From the NCBI RefSeq assembly GCF_007004765.1, contig NZ_VIKR01000004.1, positions 62,001 to 126,000 on the forward strand: DNA of 64,000 bases, in the 5' to 3' direction. A program made the position numbers and the translations under genes. The notes under the pieces are model-generated. The model saw only the letters and a list, made by a program, of their open reading frames with translations. It did not search any database and was not told the origin of the DNA. This stretch comes from Aliikangiella marina. GTDB taxonomy: Bacteria > Pseudomonadota > Gammaproteobacteria > Enterobacterales > Kangiellaceae. This document shows, in pieces, positions 9,116 through 17,860 of this stretch; positions within the stretch are counted from its first letter, which is position 1; each line of letters starts with the position of its first letter.

Positions 9116-9132
9116 ATTGAGCGAAGGTTTGA

Positions 9133-11313
9133 CTAAGCGTAAATCGGTTTTATTGGTAGTGAACGGTAACGTTTACCACTTGCCGCAAAAATAGCATTGG
9201 TTAGTGCAGGAGCGAAAGTAGGCACCCCGGGCTCACCAAGTCCGGTCGCTTTATAATCGTTTTTCGCAAAATGAACGTTAATAATTGGCGGAACCTCATT
9301 AGTTCTCAGCACTGGGTAGTCGTGGAAATTGGTATTCATGACTTCACCATCTTTAAAACTGACTTCCGTATACAATGCGAGTGACATTCCCATAATGACG
9401 GCCCCCTCCATCTGCGCCGTCGCACCATCAGGATTAAGCACTTCACCGCAATCCACTGCGCAATCAACACGATGAACTTTAATTTTATCGCCGTCCACTT
9501 CGGCATGAACGACCATCGCAAGATAGCTCTCGAAACTATGATGGACCGCAATACCCAGCCCATGGTTCTTCGGCAGTTTTTTGCCCCATTCGCCTTTTTC
9601 TGCGGCGAGCTCCAAAACAGCAAGCGATCGCTCGACCTTTTCTTTCTGCTCGGGGTCTTTATTATTGCGATAAATATTTCTGAAAAACGCTAACGAATCA
9701 GTGCCTGATTTGTGCGCTAACTCATCGGTAAATGAATTAAACGCAAAACCTTCAAAAATAGCTCTCACCGCACGATACCAGCCAATTCTGGTGTGCGCTG
9801 GCGCATGACCCGATTCAACCTCGAAGTTTTTAATACCATAAGGGTGGTTAATCACCGCGCCCAAATCTTGTTCACGTGGCCACTCAATCGATGGGTCAAA
9901 GGTGGAACCTATGGTTGGAAACGCGCTGCGATGGAGCCACCCAGTCAAGTGACCTTTATCATCGACTGAGCCTTCTAAATGCTGAGCGCTCGTCGAATGA
10001 TAGTAACCGGTTTTGGTATCTTCCTCTCTTGACCAAGCGAGTTGAACAGGTGCGCCAACAGCTTTTGATAATGCGGCTGCTTCTTGAACATAATCACATT
10101 TAAATTTTCGTCCAAAACCGCCACCGGCCATCATTACGTTGACTTTAATGGTTTTTGGCTCGCGACCAAGATAAGCCCCCAAGGTTCGTTGAATACCAGC
10201 TGGATCTTGAGTTGAAGCCCAAACTTCGCACGCATCGTCTGTTACCGAAACAGTGCTCACCATGGGTTCCATCGGCGAGTGCGATAAATGCCCTTGCACA
10301 TAGGTTGCTGAGTGAGTCACTTTGGCATTGTCAAATGCTGACTTCAAGTCACCGCGTTTAAATATTGGTTTGGCTGGATTTTCAACTTGCTTCACCATCG
10401 CGGCTTTGTATGCTTTGGTGTTGTAGACACCATGTGGTCCTCTGTCCCACTCGATTTGAATCTTTGCCAGCGCTTGTTGAGCGGTCCAAGTGTTGTCAGC
10501 AACCACGCCTATTCCCCCTAAAGAGCCATAGGGCGCTTCAAACCGAGGAATGTTAACGACCTTAATCACGCCTTTCATTTTCTCAGCTTCACTTGCATCG
10601 AAGGATTTTACTTTGCCACCATAAACCGGAACATGCTTAATCGCAGCATACTTCATTCCTTTAACACGAGTATCGATCCCGTAAGTTCGCTTACCGACGA
10701 CGACCTCGCCAACGTCGTGCCGTGGTACCGGTTTTCCGATATAACGGTACTGATCTTTTGTCTTCAGCTTCGGTTTTTCAGGAACCGGCATTTCTGCGGC
10801 GATTGAAGCAAGTTGTCCATAGGCTAATTTTTGTTTGGTTTTTTTGTTGTAAACAAAATGATTCTCTGCATAGCAATCAGTCGGTTTGACCTTCCAGACT
10901 TGGGCTGCTGCAGCGGTTAACATTAACCTGGCTGAGGCACCGGCTTCACGCATTGGTTCAAACATGATATTGATACTACGAGAGCCACCCGTGGCTTGAG
11001 GTCCGTATTTATCTTCATTACCTTCAGCTTGTAAAACGGTGACCCGGCTCCAATCTGCCTCTAATTCATCGGCCACGGCCGCTGGCAATGCAGTGGATAT
11101 CCCCTGCCCCATTTCACAACGACCGCAATGTATCGTTGTTTTCCCTTGGCTATCGATATGAACAAACGCATTCGGTTCAAAAATTTCGCTTGAGGCTGCG
11201 GTGGCTTGGGTTGGTATCATCACCCCCAATGCAAAGCCGCCCGCCGCGATTCCACTTGCGGCAGTTCCCGAAGTTTTGAGAAATTCACGGCGTGTTAACT
11301 TGATAATGCTCAT
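9133..11313 (-). CDS. Molybdopterin-binding subunit of a xanthine dehydrogenase-family oxidoreductase (IorB-like)
   Basis: 726 aa large subunit of a molybdenum hydroxylase of the isoquinoline 1-oxidoreductase/aldehyde dehydrogenase group. A Tat signal (TRREFLKTSGTAASGIAAGG) opens it, so the cofactor-loaded heterodimer is exported as a unit. Family marks include HCGRCEMGQGI near the N-terminus, AGGGFGRKF in the cofactor domain, and C-terminal GLGEPGVP containing the expected catalytic Glu. AGGAGG stands 7 bases before ATG 11313; the frame continues upstream to 11388 without a better start, overlapping the small-subunit gene. It follows the [2Fe-2S] gene by two bases, so the pair is co-translated. 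No cytochrome c acceptor or XdhC-like insertion factor is adjacent. Substrate not predictable. Confidence 0.92.
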   Translation of the reverse strand: MSIIKLTRREFLKTSGTAASGIAAGGFALGVMIPTQATAASSEIFEPNAFVHIDSQGKTTIHCGRCEMGQGISTALPAAVADELEADWSRVTVLQAEGNEDKYGPQATGGSRSINIMFEPMREAGASARLMLTAAAAQVWKVKPTDCYAENHFVYNKKTKQKLAYGQLASIAAEMPVPEKPKLKTKDQYRYIGKPVPRHDVGEVVVGKRTYGIDTRVKGMKYAAIKHVPVYGGKVKSFDASEAEKMKGVIKVVNIPRFEAPYGSLGGIGVVADNTWTAQQALAKIQIEWDRGPHGVYNTKAYKAAMVKQVENPAKPIFKRGDLKSAFDNAKVTHSATYVQGHLSHSPMEPMVSTVSVTDDACEVWASTQDPAGIQRTLGAYLGREPKTIKVNVMMAGGGFGRKFKCDYVQEAAALSKAVGAPVQLAWSREEDTKTGYYHSTSAQHLEGSVDDKGHLTGWLHRSAFPTIGSTFDPSIEWPREQDLGAVINHPYGIKNFEVESGHAPAHTRIGWYRAVRAIFEGFAFNSFTDELAHKSGTDSLAFFRNIYRNNKDPEQKEKVERSLAVLELAAEKGEWGKKLPKNHGLGIAVHHSFESYLAMVVHAEVDGDKIKVHRVDCAVDCGEVLNPDGATAQMEGAVIMGMSLALYTEVSFKDGEVMNTNFHDYPVLRTNEVPPIINVHFAKNDYKATGLGEPGVPTFAPALTNAIFAASGKRYRSLPIKPIYA

Positions 11314-11315
11314 GG

Positions 11316-11780
11316 TTAAGCCTCCTGCATTTTTTCGGCGGCAGAAGCGATCGCCTTTTTGATTCGGTTGTATGTTCCGCAACGACAAATGTTGCCTTGC
11401 ATACCTTGCTCTATCTGATCAGCGGAAGGATTAGGGTTTTCTGCAAGTAAGCTTGCGGCATTCATTATCTGCCCTGCTTGGCAATAACCACATTGTGGAA
11501 CTTTATGTTCTACCCAAGCTTTTTGTAATGGATGGTCACCATTTTCTGACAACCCCTCTATGGTAGTCACTTTTTTGCCCAAAGCTTGGTTAACCGGTGT
11601 AATACAGGAGCGAACAGCTTTGCCATCGATGTGCACAGTGCACGCGCCACAGAGCCCCATACCGCACCCAAATTTAGTGCCAGTGTAATCAACTTCATCT
11701 CGCAAGTACCACAGTAATGGCATATTGCCATCAACGTCAGTGGAAACTTCTTTTCCGTTTATGATAATTTTTTTACTCAT
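11316..11780 (-). CDS. [2Fe-2S]-binding small subunit of molybdenum hydroxylase (IorA-like)
   Basis: 154 aa, full family length. It carries the two [2Fe-2S] clusters that pass electrons from the molybdenum subunit. The plant-ferredoxin type cluster uses Cys39, Cys44, Cys47 and Cys59 ([22 protein letters not shown] pattern); the second uses Cys97, Cys100, Cys132 and Cys134 (QCGYCQAGQ and ICRCGTY). It has no signal peptide and would be carried out by the Tat signal of its partner. GAGGGG lies 5 bases before ATG 11780. It is the first gene of the two-gene operon. Confidence 0.95.
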   Translation of the reverse strand: MSKKIIINGKEVSTDVDGNMPLLWYLRDEVDYTGTKFGCGMGLCGACTVHIDGKAVRSCITPVNQALGKKVTTIEGLSENGDHPLQKAWVEHKVPQCGYCQAGQIMNAASLLAENPNPSADQIEQGMQGNICRCGTYNRIKKAIASAAEKMQEA

Positions 11781-12039
11781 AGTGGCCCCTCTATGGTTCA
11801 GCAGTAACTTACTCTGCGGATTATTTTGACTGAATAGGTTAAACCTTGTGACTCCCTATCGCAATGAGTTTAGGGTCTTAAAATGTGTCAAATATTTTAC
11901 CGCTTTCGGTCTACTTGGATAAACCGGTTCATCTGATTATTCTCTCAGTCCATCTCCAAGGAGGAGTCTAAAACATTAGAAATTAACTTGTTTTCGGCCT
12001 ATGATGGGAGGCATTCTCATCTGGTGAGGCATCGCGAAA

Positions 12040-13725
12040 ATGATAATAAATCTCGTCAAGCGTTTACTTCTGATCCCATTTTTAGCCTTTTCAATACACC
12101 TTCTCCATGCCGCAGAATCACACCCACCAGCGGCAATTGCTATTCCCGATAAATATGGCGCTGCGGCGGCTGAAGAAATACTTTTAGCTGGGGGTAATGC
12201 CGTTGATGCTGCGATTGCAACTGGTTTCGCTCTAGCCGTCACTTACATTGATGCGGGAAATATTGGCGGCGGTGGCTTTATGTTAATTTACATCGATGGT
12301 GAGCCGGCCTTTTTAGATTATCGAGAAACTGCACCTTTGGCTGCACATCGCGATATGTATCTAAATGACGATGGCGCGGTGATCGAAAATGGTAGCTTAA
12401 TTGGTGCTAAAGCCGCGGGAGTGCCAGGAAGCGTCGCAGGATTTTGGGAAGCGCACAAAAGATACGGAAAACTACCTTGGGCACAGCTGTTATCACCTGC
12501 GATAAAACTCGCAGAGGAAGGTTTTGTTCCCGCTAAAATTCTCACCGATGATATTCATCAGCATTTTTCTCGCTTCCAAGATAAAACTAACTTTAAAAAA
12601 TACTTTGGCCAGATTAAAGCGGGGGAAAACTTTAAACAACCAGAGCTCGCCAAAACTTTAAAGCGGATTGCTGCAAAAGGTGCGGAGGATTTTTATCGAG
12701 GTGAAACCGCTCAGTTGATCGCTGCACAAATGAAACGCAGCGGCGGAATCATAAGCTTAAAAGATCTACAAGAATATCGAGCGATATGGCGAGAGCCACT
12801 TAAAGCAAAATGGCGTGACTACCAACTGCTATCCTCGCCCCCGCCTAGCTCAGGTGGTTTTGGTGTTATCCAACTCCTTAAAATGAAAGATTATCTCGCT
12901 CATGAGTTTGCGAACCTAGCGCACAATAGTCCGCAGTATGTCCACTTGATAGCAGAAATGGAAAAACGCGTATTTGCCGATCGTGCGGAATATTTAGGTG
13001 ATCCCGCTTTCGTCGAAATCGATATGAGTCAGCTTATCAGCGATGATTACATCAAACGTCGCGCGCTAGAAATTGATCCTAAAAATATCTCGCAACTTCA
13101 AGCGGTTAAACCGGGTCTCGAATCGCCAAATACGACTCATTACTCTATCATTGACGCTGATGGTAACGCTGTATCGAATACCTACACTATCAATTGGTCC
13201 TATGGTTCTGGCGTCGTCGTGGAAGGCGCAGGTTTTTTACTGAACAATGAAATGGACGACTTTTCGGTTAAACCAGGCGTTCCTAATATTTTTGGTGTTG
13301 TCGGTAACACGGCAAACGAAATTCAACCCGGCAAACGCATGTTATCATCGATGTCGCCAACCATTTTACTCAAAGATAAAACGCCCGAACTTGTCATTGG
13401 CACGCCGGGTGGCTCGACAATTTTTACTACGGTATTTCAAGGTATTATCAATATCCTCGACTTTAATATGACGCCCCTTGAGTCAGCCGGTGCATCGCGA
13501 TTCCATCATCAACTTATACCGCCCGATTTAATCACTCACACGCCTTCCCGCCCGTTGAGTCGCGAGACAATAAAAGCGCTCAACAAACGCGGCTATCGAG
13601 TAGAAGATCATATGTGGGAATATGGCGATTTGCAGATCATTTTTATCAAGAACGGAGAGATTTTCCCAGCATCGGACCCGCGTGATAGAGGTGTATCCAA
13701 AATTATCGATGTTCCATCCAATTAA
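12040..13725 (+). CDS. ggt: Gamma-glutamyltransferase
   Basis: 561 aa with a signal peptide (FLAFSIHLLHAAES), so periplasmic. Gamma-glutamyltransferases transfer or hydrolyse the gamma-glutamyl group of glutathione and self-cleave to form large and small subunits. The autoprocessing site NTTHYS is present with the nucleophile at Thr365. Other family blocks are GGNAVDAAIATG, NIGGGGFM, SPPPSSGGFG and the lid/loop region NNEMDDFSVKPG, followed by RMLSSMSPTIL and GTPGGSTIFTTVFQ. GAGG precedes the ATG by about 10 bases. It is monocistronic in appearance. Periplasmic glutathione breakdown for Cys/Glu supply is the usual role. Confidence 0.95.
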   Translation: MIINLVKRLLLIPFLAFSIHLLHAAESHPPAAIAIPDKYGAAAAEEILLAGGNAVDAAIATGFALAVTYIDAGNIGGGGFMLIYIDGEPAFLDYRETAPLAAHRDMYLNDDGAVIENGSLIGAKAAGVPGSVAGFWEAHKRYGKLPWAQLLSPAIKLAEEGFVPAKILTDDIHQHFSRFQDKTNFKKYFGQIKAGENFKQPELAKTLKRIAAKGAEDFYRGETAQLIAAQMKRSGGIISLKDLQEYRAIWREPLKAKWRDYQLLSSPPPSSGGFGVIQLLKMKDYLAHEFANLAHNSPQYVHLIAEMEKRVFADRAEYLGDPAFVEIDMSQLISDDYIKRRALEIDPKNISQLQAVKPGLESPNTTHYSIIDADGNAVSNTYTINWSYGSGVVVEGAGFLLNNEMDDFSVKPGVPNIFGVVGNTANEIQPGKRMLSSMSPTILLKDKTPELVIGTPGGSTIFTTVFQGIINILDFNMTPLESAGASRFHHQLIPPDLITHTPSRPLSRETIKALNKRGYRVEDHMWEYGDLQIIFIKNGEIFPASDPRDRGVSKIIDVPSN

Positions 13726-13809
13726 CTCAGTTAAAGCGTCAAATTGCGCCTCAATTTAAGGCACTACTTCGAACAATAAGAATGCTTTGTGCGAAGTGAA
13801 AATGCCGAT

Positions 13810-13837
13810 AAAAAAAGCCTACTAGAAATAAGTAGGC
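13810..13837 (-). terminator. Rho-independent terminator of Sel1-repeat gene A
   Basis: On the minus strand gcctact (loop tatttct) agtaggc is followed directly by seven T residues. It lies about 50 bases past the stop at 13888. Confidence 0.88.
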
Positions 13838-13887
13838 CTAAGGGAGGTACAGCAAGTTGAGCTAGACAATTTGGTTGACTTGTTTAT

Positions 13888-14568
13888 CTACTGAGCGGTC
13901 AAAGCTGCGCCATATTTTTGCAAAAAAACGTTCCACTCTTTGATGCCACGGGTTGAATTGATATCCCAAGAAATACAAGACAAAGAAGAATTACCGCAAC
14001 CTCGCCCCGGTATTCTTGAACCGGTTTGTCCATCATTGCCAGCGCCTTCCATCCGAAGGTATTCGATTAACTCGCTAAGCGTTGGAACTTCTGACGTGAT
14101 GATTAAATGCTCTTCACCAGGGACGACCTTAAGTTTTGTTGGTTGCTGAAATTGTTTTTTATTAATGGTATCGATAGCGGGTTGAAAACCAAGTTCTGCA
14201 GCTTTATTAATTAGCTCAGTTCCTTTAAGCGGATCTTTCTCAACTAACTCGCCACGAATGTAAAGAACACCAAGTTCATATTGCGCAAAAGCTAGCCCTT
14301 GTTTCGCTGATTTTTTTAAATGTCTAATTGCTTCGTCGGTATTTTTCTCAGTTCCAGTGCCCGTCATGTAGAGCAAAGACAAAGCGGCTTGAGCTTTCGG
14401 GTTGCCACTACGCGCATATTTTCGGAGTTTTTTGAAGACAAAACTACAAGACTTTTCGCCACACACAGCTTGTTTAAAGGCTTCTGTTTCTGACGGAGCT
14501 AGCATGCTTGCTTGAGTCGTTGAAGCGAACATAAAACCCGATAATAATAGTATTTTCAGTGAATTCAT
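13888..14568 (-). CDS. Secreted Sel1-repeat protein A, with conserved C-terminal domain shared with its neighbour
   Basis: 226 aa with a signal peptide (LLSGFMFASTTQAS). Two Sel1-type repeats are visible: GNPKAQAALSLLYMTGTGTE and GLAFAQYELGVLYIRGELVE. The C-terminal ~60 residues (LSELIEYLRMEGAGNDGQTG, GRGCGNSSLSCISW, then RGIKEWNVFLQKYG) are nearly shared with the next upstream gene and match no domain I recognise. Sel1 repeats mediate protein contacts, often in signalling or envelope functions. GAGAG before ATG 14568 serves as ribosome site. The gene has its own terminator, as does its paralogue, so each is expressed separately. Confidence 0.82.
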   Translation of the reverse strand: MNSLKILLLSGFMFASTTQASMLAPSETEAFKQAVCGEKSCSFVFKKLRKYARSGNPKAQAALSLLYMTGTGTEKNTDEAIRHLKKSAKQGLAFAQYELGVLYIRGELVEKDPLKGTELINKAAELGFQPAIDTINKKQFQQPTKLKVVPGEEHLIITSEVPTLSELIEYLRMEGAGNDGQTGSRIPGRGCGNSSLSCISWDINSTRGIKEWNVFLQKYGAALTAQ

Positions 14569-14644
14569 TAGTACTCTCTCGAATGTTTTGATTTTGTTTT
14601 TTAGAAAGACTAGGCGTCCAACAGAATGGTCGCAAATTTTTTAT

Positions 14645-14670
14645 AAAAAAGCCCATCATGTTTGACGGGC
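14645..14670 (-). terminator. Rho-independent terminator of Sel1-repeat gene B
   Basis: On the minus strand gcccgtca-aaca-tgatgggc forms an 8-bp stem (one GU pair) followed by ttttttat. It lies 27 bases past the stop at 14697. Confidence 0.88.
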
Positions 14671-14696
14671 TTGATAATGAATATCTATTTAATGAA

Positions 14697-15443
14697 TTAC
14701 AGCGTGGACATCATTGCTCCATATTGCTGTAAAAAAACGTTCCAATCCATTACGCCTCTTGAAGTATTAATTTTGTATGAAATACAAGACAGCGAAGAGT
14801 TGGTGCAGCCTCTGCCTGCCAAACGCGAACCAGTTTGACCTTCACTTGCTGCACCTTCCATTTTTAAATACTCGACTAAATCACTTAAGGTCGGAATATT
14901 AGTCATGACTAAAAGTCTTTCACCGTCAAAGTTATTCGCCATGGCGTCTTTACTCGACACTGAATCATTTTTTAGGGTTGCGATTGCTGGCCTAAAACCA
15001 GCGTTTGCCGCTCTTTCAATAAGCTTAGTCCCCTTAATGACATCTTTTTCAACTTGTTCACCAAGGATATACATCACGCCAAGTTCAAACTGAGCAAAAG
15101 ATAAACCTTGTCGCGCTGCCTTTCGCATGTAACCAACACCCAAAGCTGAATTTTGCTCCGTTCCAGTTCCGGTCAAATACAACAGAGATAACGCTGCTTG
15201 CGCTTTTGGGTTCCCATTTCTCCCGTATTCGCGTAGCTTTTTGAAAACGATTTTACAGGACTTATCCCCGCAAACTTTACTCTTAATCGTTTGTGCTTTG
15301 ATGGCTTCGTCAGATTCTGACATCAGTGCAGCGCGGGAATTAGAAGAGTACAAACTGAAGATTATTAAGCCAAAGATGAGAAAGGATGTTAAAGATACAG
15401 CTTTAACTTCGGCTTGTTTTATGTGAGAGACCATCGATTGCAT
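14697..15443 (-). CDS. Secreted Sel1-repeat protein B, paralogue of the neighbouring gene
   Basis: 248 aa. A hydrophobic N-terminus (FLIFGLIIFSLYSSNSRAA) acts as signal peptide or anchor. Sel1 repeats GNPKAQAALSLLYLTGTGTE and GLSFAQFELGVMYILGEQVE align residue by residue with the downstream gene, and so does the C-terminal block (EGQTGSRLAGRGCTNSSLSC, WNVFLQQYGAM). This is a clear tandem duplication with later divergence. AGGAGG sits 2 bases before ATG 15446 and 5 before ATG 15443, so the second is preferred. Function unknown; two conserved Cys in GRGC and LSC could form a disulphide. Confidence 0.82.
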   Translation of the reverse strand: MQSMVSHIKQAEVKAVSLTSFLIFGLIIFSLYSSNSRAALMSESDEAIKAQTIKSKVCGDKSCKIVFKKLREYGRNGNPKAQAALSLLYLTGTGTEQNSALGVGYMRKAARQGLSFAQFELGVMYILGEQVEKDVIKGTKLIERAANAGFRPAIATLKNDSVSSKDAMANNFDGERLLVMTNIPTLSDLVEYLKMEGAASEGQTGSRLAGRGCTNSSLSCISYKINTSRGVMDWNVFLQQYGAMMSTL

Positions 15444-15581
15444 CATTGCCTCCTAGTGTCTTGATCGATTGATTAATTGAACGGTTTCAAAACTGCCTTG
15501 TACCTAGTTGATTAACGCTCCTGCATTCGGTTAACAACCTCTACATTATTATAGACGTTCAACTCAATAATTGGTCACAAA

Positions 15582-16547
15582 TTAATCATATGTACAGCTC
15601 GTATCTCGCTCAATCACTTTTGGCTTCCAATATTTTTCTCGATTCATAACCTCATCTTTTTGTAACTCTGCGGCTAAAGTATAGAGCTTTCCAGGACGGG
15701 CATTCAATTCGATAGTTTTGATCCGATAGCGTGCTTGAATCCGCGCAGATAAACGGCGATCGAGAATTTTCTCTCTTAATTCAAGTTGATAGATTCCTGG
15801 TTGTAGTTTGATCGAGGCAGCATTTCGATATCGATTTCCATCAATAGTCAACAGCTGTACTTTAAACAAAGATTTACCGGGTGAATCATAATCAATAATA
15901 GTCAGCAATGCACAATTTGAGCCGTTTGCTTCTTTCAAAATGGGTGCGTTGGCAACTAACTTTAATTCCGGGATACTTAATGCAGAGACCCGCCCATTGA
16001 GTGATACCAATTCACCTTTTCTGACGACTTTAAGCGTGATAGGGTCATTTTCTGCCAATGATTTTAACGCTTCAGTCAGTTTGACTGCAGCTTCAGACTG
16101 ACCTCGCTCATTCTTTTCCAAATTGTTCTCAAGCGATATCCCATTAACTTCTTGGACAATATCACCATTTTTTACCCCCAAAGCTTGCATAAAACTCAGC
16201 GGCGATACGGCGACGATTGGCACGCCTAAAGGACTAGAAGAGGCCGTATCAAAGCGATAAACCAGTCCAAATTCTATTTTGCTGTAAGCTTTTTGGAGAT
16301 AAATTAACTCATCATATGAAATGTCGAGCGCTTGCAAGGTTCGGAAAAACTGGGTCGTCTGCTTTTGCCAATTTGCCAGCGCTTCTTGCGCTTTTTGCTG
16401 ATCCTCCGCTGAGACACCCTCAATTTGATATTCAACGCCCTGCTTGTTCACTTGCCAATCACTATCAGCCCACACTTGAAAATTCATTCCAAGAGAGATA
16501 ATTCCCACTACTACAATTTTTGATTTTGCCCATTGTCTTAGCATCAT
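15582..16547 (-). CDS. Secreted PDZ-domain protein of an ECF sigma operon
   Basis: About 321 aa with a signal peptide ending at FQVWA, so periplasmic. A PDZ domain occupies the middle (SSPLGVPIVAVSPLSFMQAL, GVKNGDIVQEVNGISLENN). The C-terminal part (IKLQPGIYQLELREKILDRR and ARPGKLYTLAAELQ) looks like a beta-sandwich and is not recognised. No protease triad is present. The ATG at 16547 overlaps the TGA of the anti-sigma-like gene by four bases, so translation is coupled; an in-frame start at 16619 would lie inside that gene. As third gene of the operon it may sense envelope state for the sigma factor (inference). Confidence 0.75.
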   Translation of the reverse strand: MMLRQWAKSKIVVVGIISLGMNFQVWADSDWQVNKQGVEYQIEGVSAEDQQKAQEALANWQKQTTQFFRTLQALDISYDELIYLQKAYSKIEFGLVYRFDTASSSPLGVPIVAVSPLSFMQALGVKNGDIVQEVNGISLENNLEKNERGQSEAAVKLTEALKSLAENDPITLKVVRKGELVSLNGRVSALSIPELKLVANAPILKEANGSNCALLTIIDYDSPGKSLFKVQLLTIDGNRYRNAASIKLQPGIYQLELREKILDRRLSARIQARYRIKTIELNARPGKLYTLAAELQKDEVMNREKYWKPKVIERDTSCTYD

Positions 16548-17140
16548 ATGGTCACCAAGTCTGATTGTTCTTCTTCCTGGGTCAATGACTCGAGTAGAAT
16601 CCTCACTCGACTTTCCCACAACTTAAGAATCTGTTGTTGACTTTCGTTGTTTAAATACGCTTTTTGTAACGCTTCATCAATTTCTAACAGCTCCTGAGAG
16701 ATATTTGCTTGAGTTGCAAAGCTTACCGTAACATTCGATTGATTGGATAACAGCACTTTCTCTAAATGTTGCGACTGAAGAATATTGGCTTGAATTTGAT
16801 TTTGTAAATTAGTGGCTTCCGTCATTGCGTTCCACTGTAGCCCGACAACCATGAGTAAACTGGCAGCAATTGCGCTCAGCCCCCACATAATACGGCGATT
16901 TTTACGCTTGTGCTGCGCTACCTCACGCTTCAATTCGATTCGCTGCCAAATATCACCCTCTGGTGCCAGTTGGGTCTGCTCGGTAATTGTTTCGAATAAC
17001 GCCTTGTGTTCTAGATACAGCTGCCTGGAATCTTCACTCGCTCGAACTGATTCGGGAATTGTATCCTTAAACCGGTTTTGCCTAGCTAGCTCGATTATGT
17101 CTGTTTCTGATATTTGTTGATGTTTCATTTTATTCGCCAA
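16544..17140 (-). CDS. Anti-sigma factor-like membrane protein
   Basis: 198 aa. Layout is that of an anti-sigma factor: a cytoplasmic N-terminus of ~80 residues, one membrane helix at 84-101 (IMWGLSAIAASLLMVVGLQW) and a helical periplasmic C-terminus (SQQQILKLWESRVRILLESL). No zinc-binding HxxxCxxC is seen, so it is not a ZAS-type anti-sigma. The start is TTG 17140 with GAGGA just upstream, or ATG 17128 without one. It begins 12 bases after the sigma gene ends and its stop overlaps the PDZ gene. The anti-sigma role is inferred from position and topology. Confidence 0.7.
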   Translation of the reverse strand: MANKMKHQQISETDIIELARQNRFKDTIPESVRASEDSRQLYLEHKALFETITEQTQLAPEGDIWQRIELKREVAQHKRKNRRIMWGLSAIAASLLMVVGLQWNAMTEATNLQNQIQANILQSQHLEKVLLSNQSNVTVSFATQANISQELLEIDEALQKAYLNNESQQQILKLWESRVRILLESLTQEEEQSDLVTI

Positions 17141-17152
17141 TATTCCTCACGA

Positions 17153-17683
17153 TCAGTGAGTTGTGTTAATCCAGCTTCTCAACTGTGACAAACTGCGTGA
17201 CAGCAGCGTTTTTGAAAAACTCTGCGTTTTACCAAACAGCTCAGCAATTTCCTTGTGCGTCATTCCTTCTACCACGTACAAGTAAACAACGCGCTGGGCT
17301 TGCTCAGGCAACCGCTCTAATACCTTTATTAACTGCTTCTCATGCATGATTTCCGGTTGCTCGCCCAACTCCTGTATTCTTGATTCAATTTCAGCTTCTT
17401 CCTGATGAACCCAGCGATTATTTTTACGTAAAAAGCTGATACAGTGATTCACCAGAATCGTCCGCACCCACCACCAAAATGATGAGTCACTGCGATACTG
17501 TCCTATCTTATCCATGACTTTAATAAATGCATCTTGCACCATGTCTTCTGCCAGCGCTTTGTCCCCTACCATGCGCAGCGCGAGTGAATACATAGGCTTT
17601 TCGCAAGACTGATAGATATGCTTCCAAGCATTACTATCCCCCTTGCGTGCTTTCGCCATGATTAAATCGTCAAACGATATCAA
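17153..17683 (-). CDS. ECF-type RNA polymerase sigma factor
   Basis: 176 aa. Region 2 is seen in ALAEDMVQDAFIKVMDKIGQ and the adjacent aromatic SSFWWWVRTILVNHCISFLR; region 4 helix-turn-helix is in GMTHKEIAELFGKTQSFSKT. It lacks the 1.1 and 3 regions, as ECF sigmas do. The start may be TTG 17683 or ATG 17659; the longer form keeps the first helix (FDDLIMAKARKGD) typical of the family, so I list it. It is the first gene of a sigma, anti-sigma, PDZ operon and is distinct from the RpoE gene at 52 kb. Target promoters are not visible. Confidence 0.9.
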   Translation of the reverse strand: MISFDDLIMAKARKGDSNAWKHIYQSCEKPMYSLALRMVGDKALAEDMVQDAFIKVMDKIGQYRSDSSFWWWVRTILVNHCISFLRKNNRWVHQEEAEIESRIQELGEQPEIMHEKQLIKVLERLPEQAQRVVYLYVVEGMTHKEIAELFGKTQSFSKTLLSRSLSQLRSWINTTH

Positions 17684-17860
17684 TCCTCGGTTCTCTTTTT
17701 TGTTATTCGTCGATTGTCAAAGATAAGACCTCCCAACGCCGTAAAGGGTCGCAGGATTTTCTAGAATAATGATTTAAATTAACTGGCTGATTTTAAAGCT
17801 TTTTTATAACAATAGCGAATCTTGCCAAACAGCGGAATGTGGGATGGAGACCATGTGACT

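Noticed and set aside
9876-10103. Several antisense frames across the molybdenum hydroxylase large subunit.
   Set aside because: The reverse strand has a clear coding gene with motifs; these lack domains and ribosome sites.
17684-17860. Looked for an autoregulatory promoter of the ECF sigma gene (a ttgaca is present).
   Set aside because: No matching -10 at a normal distance, and no ECF-type element can be identified from sequence alone.
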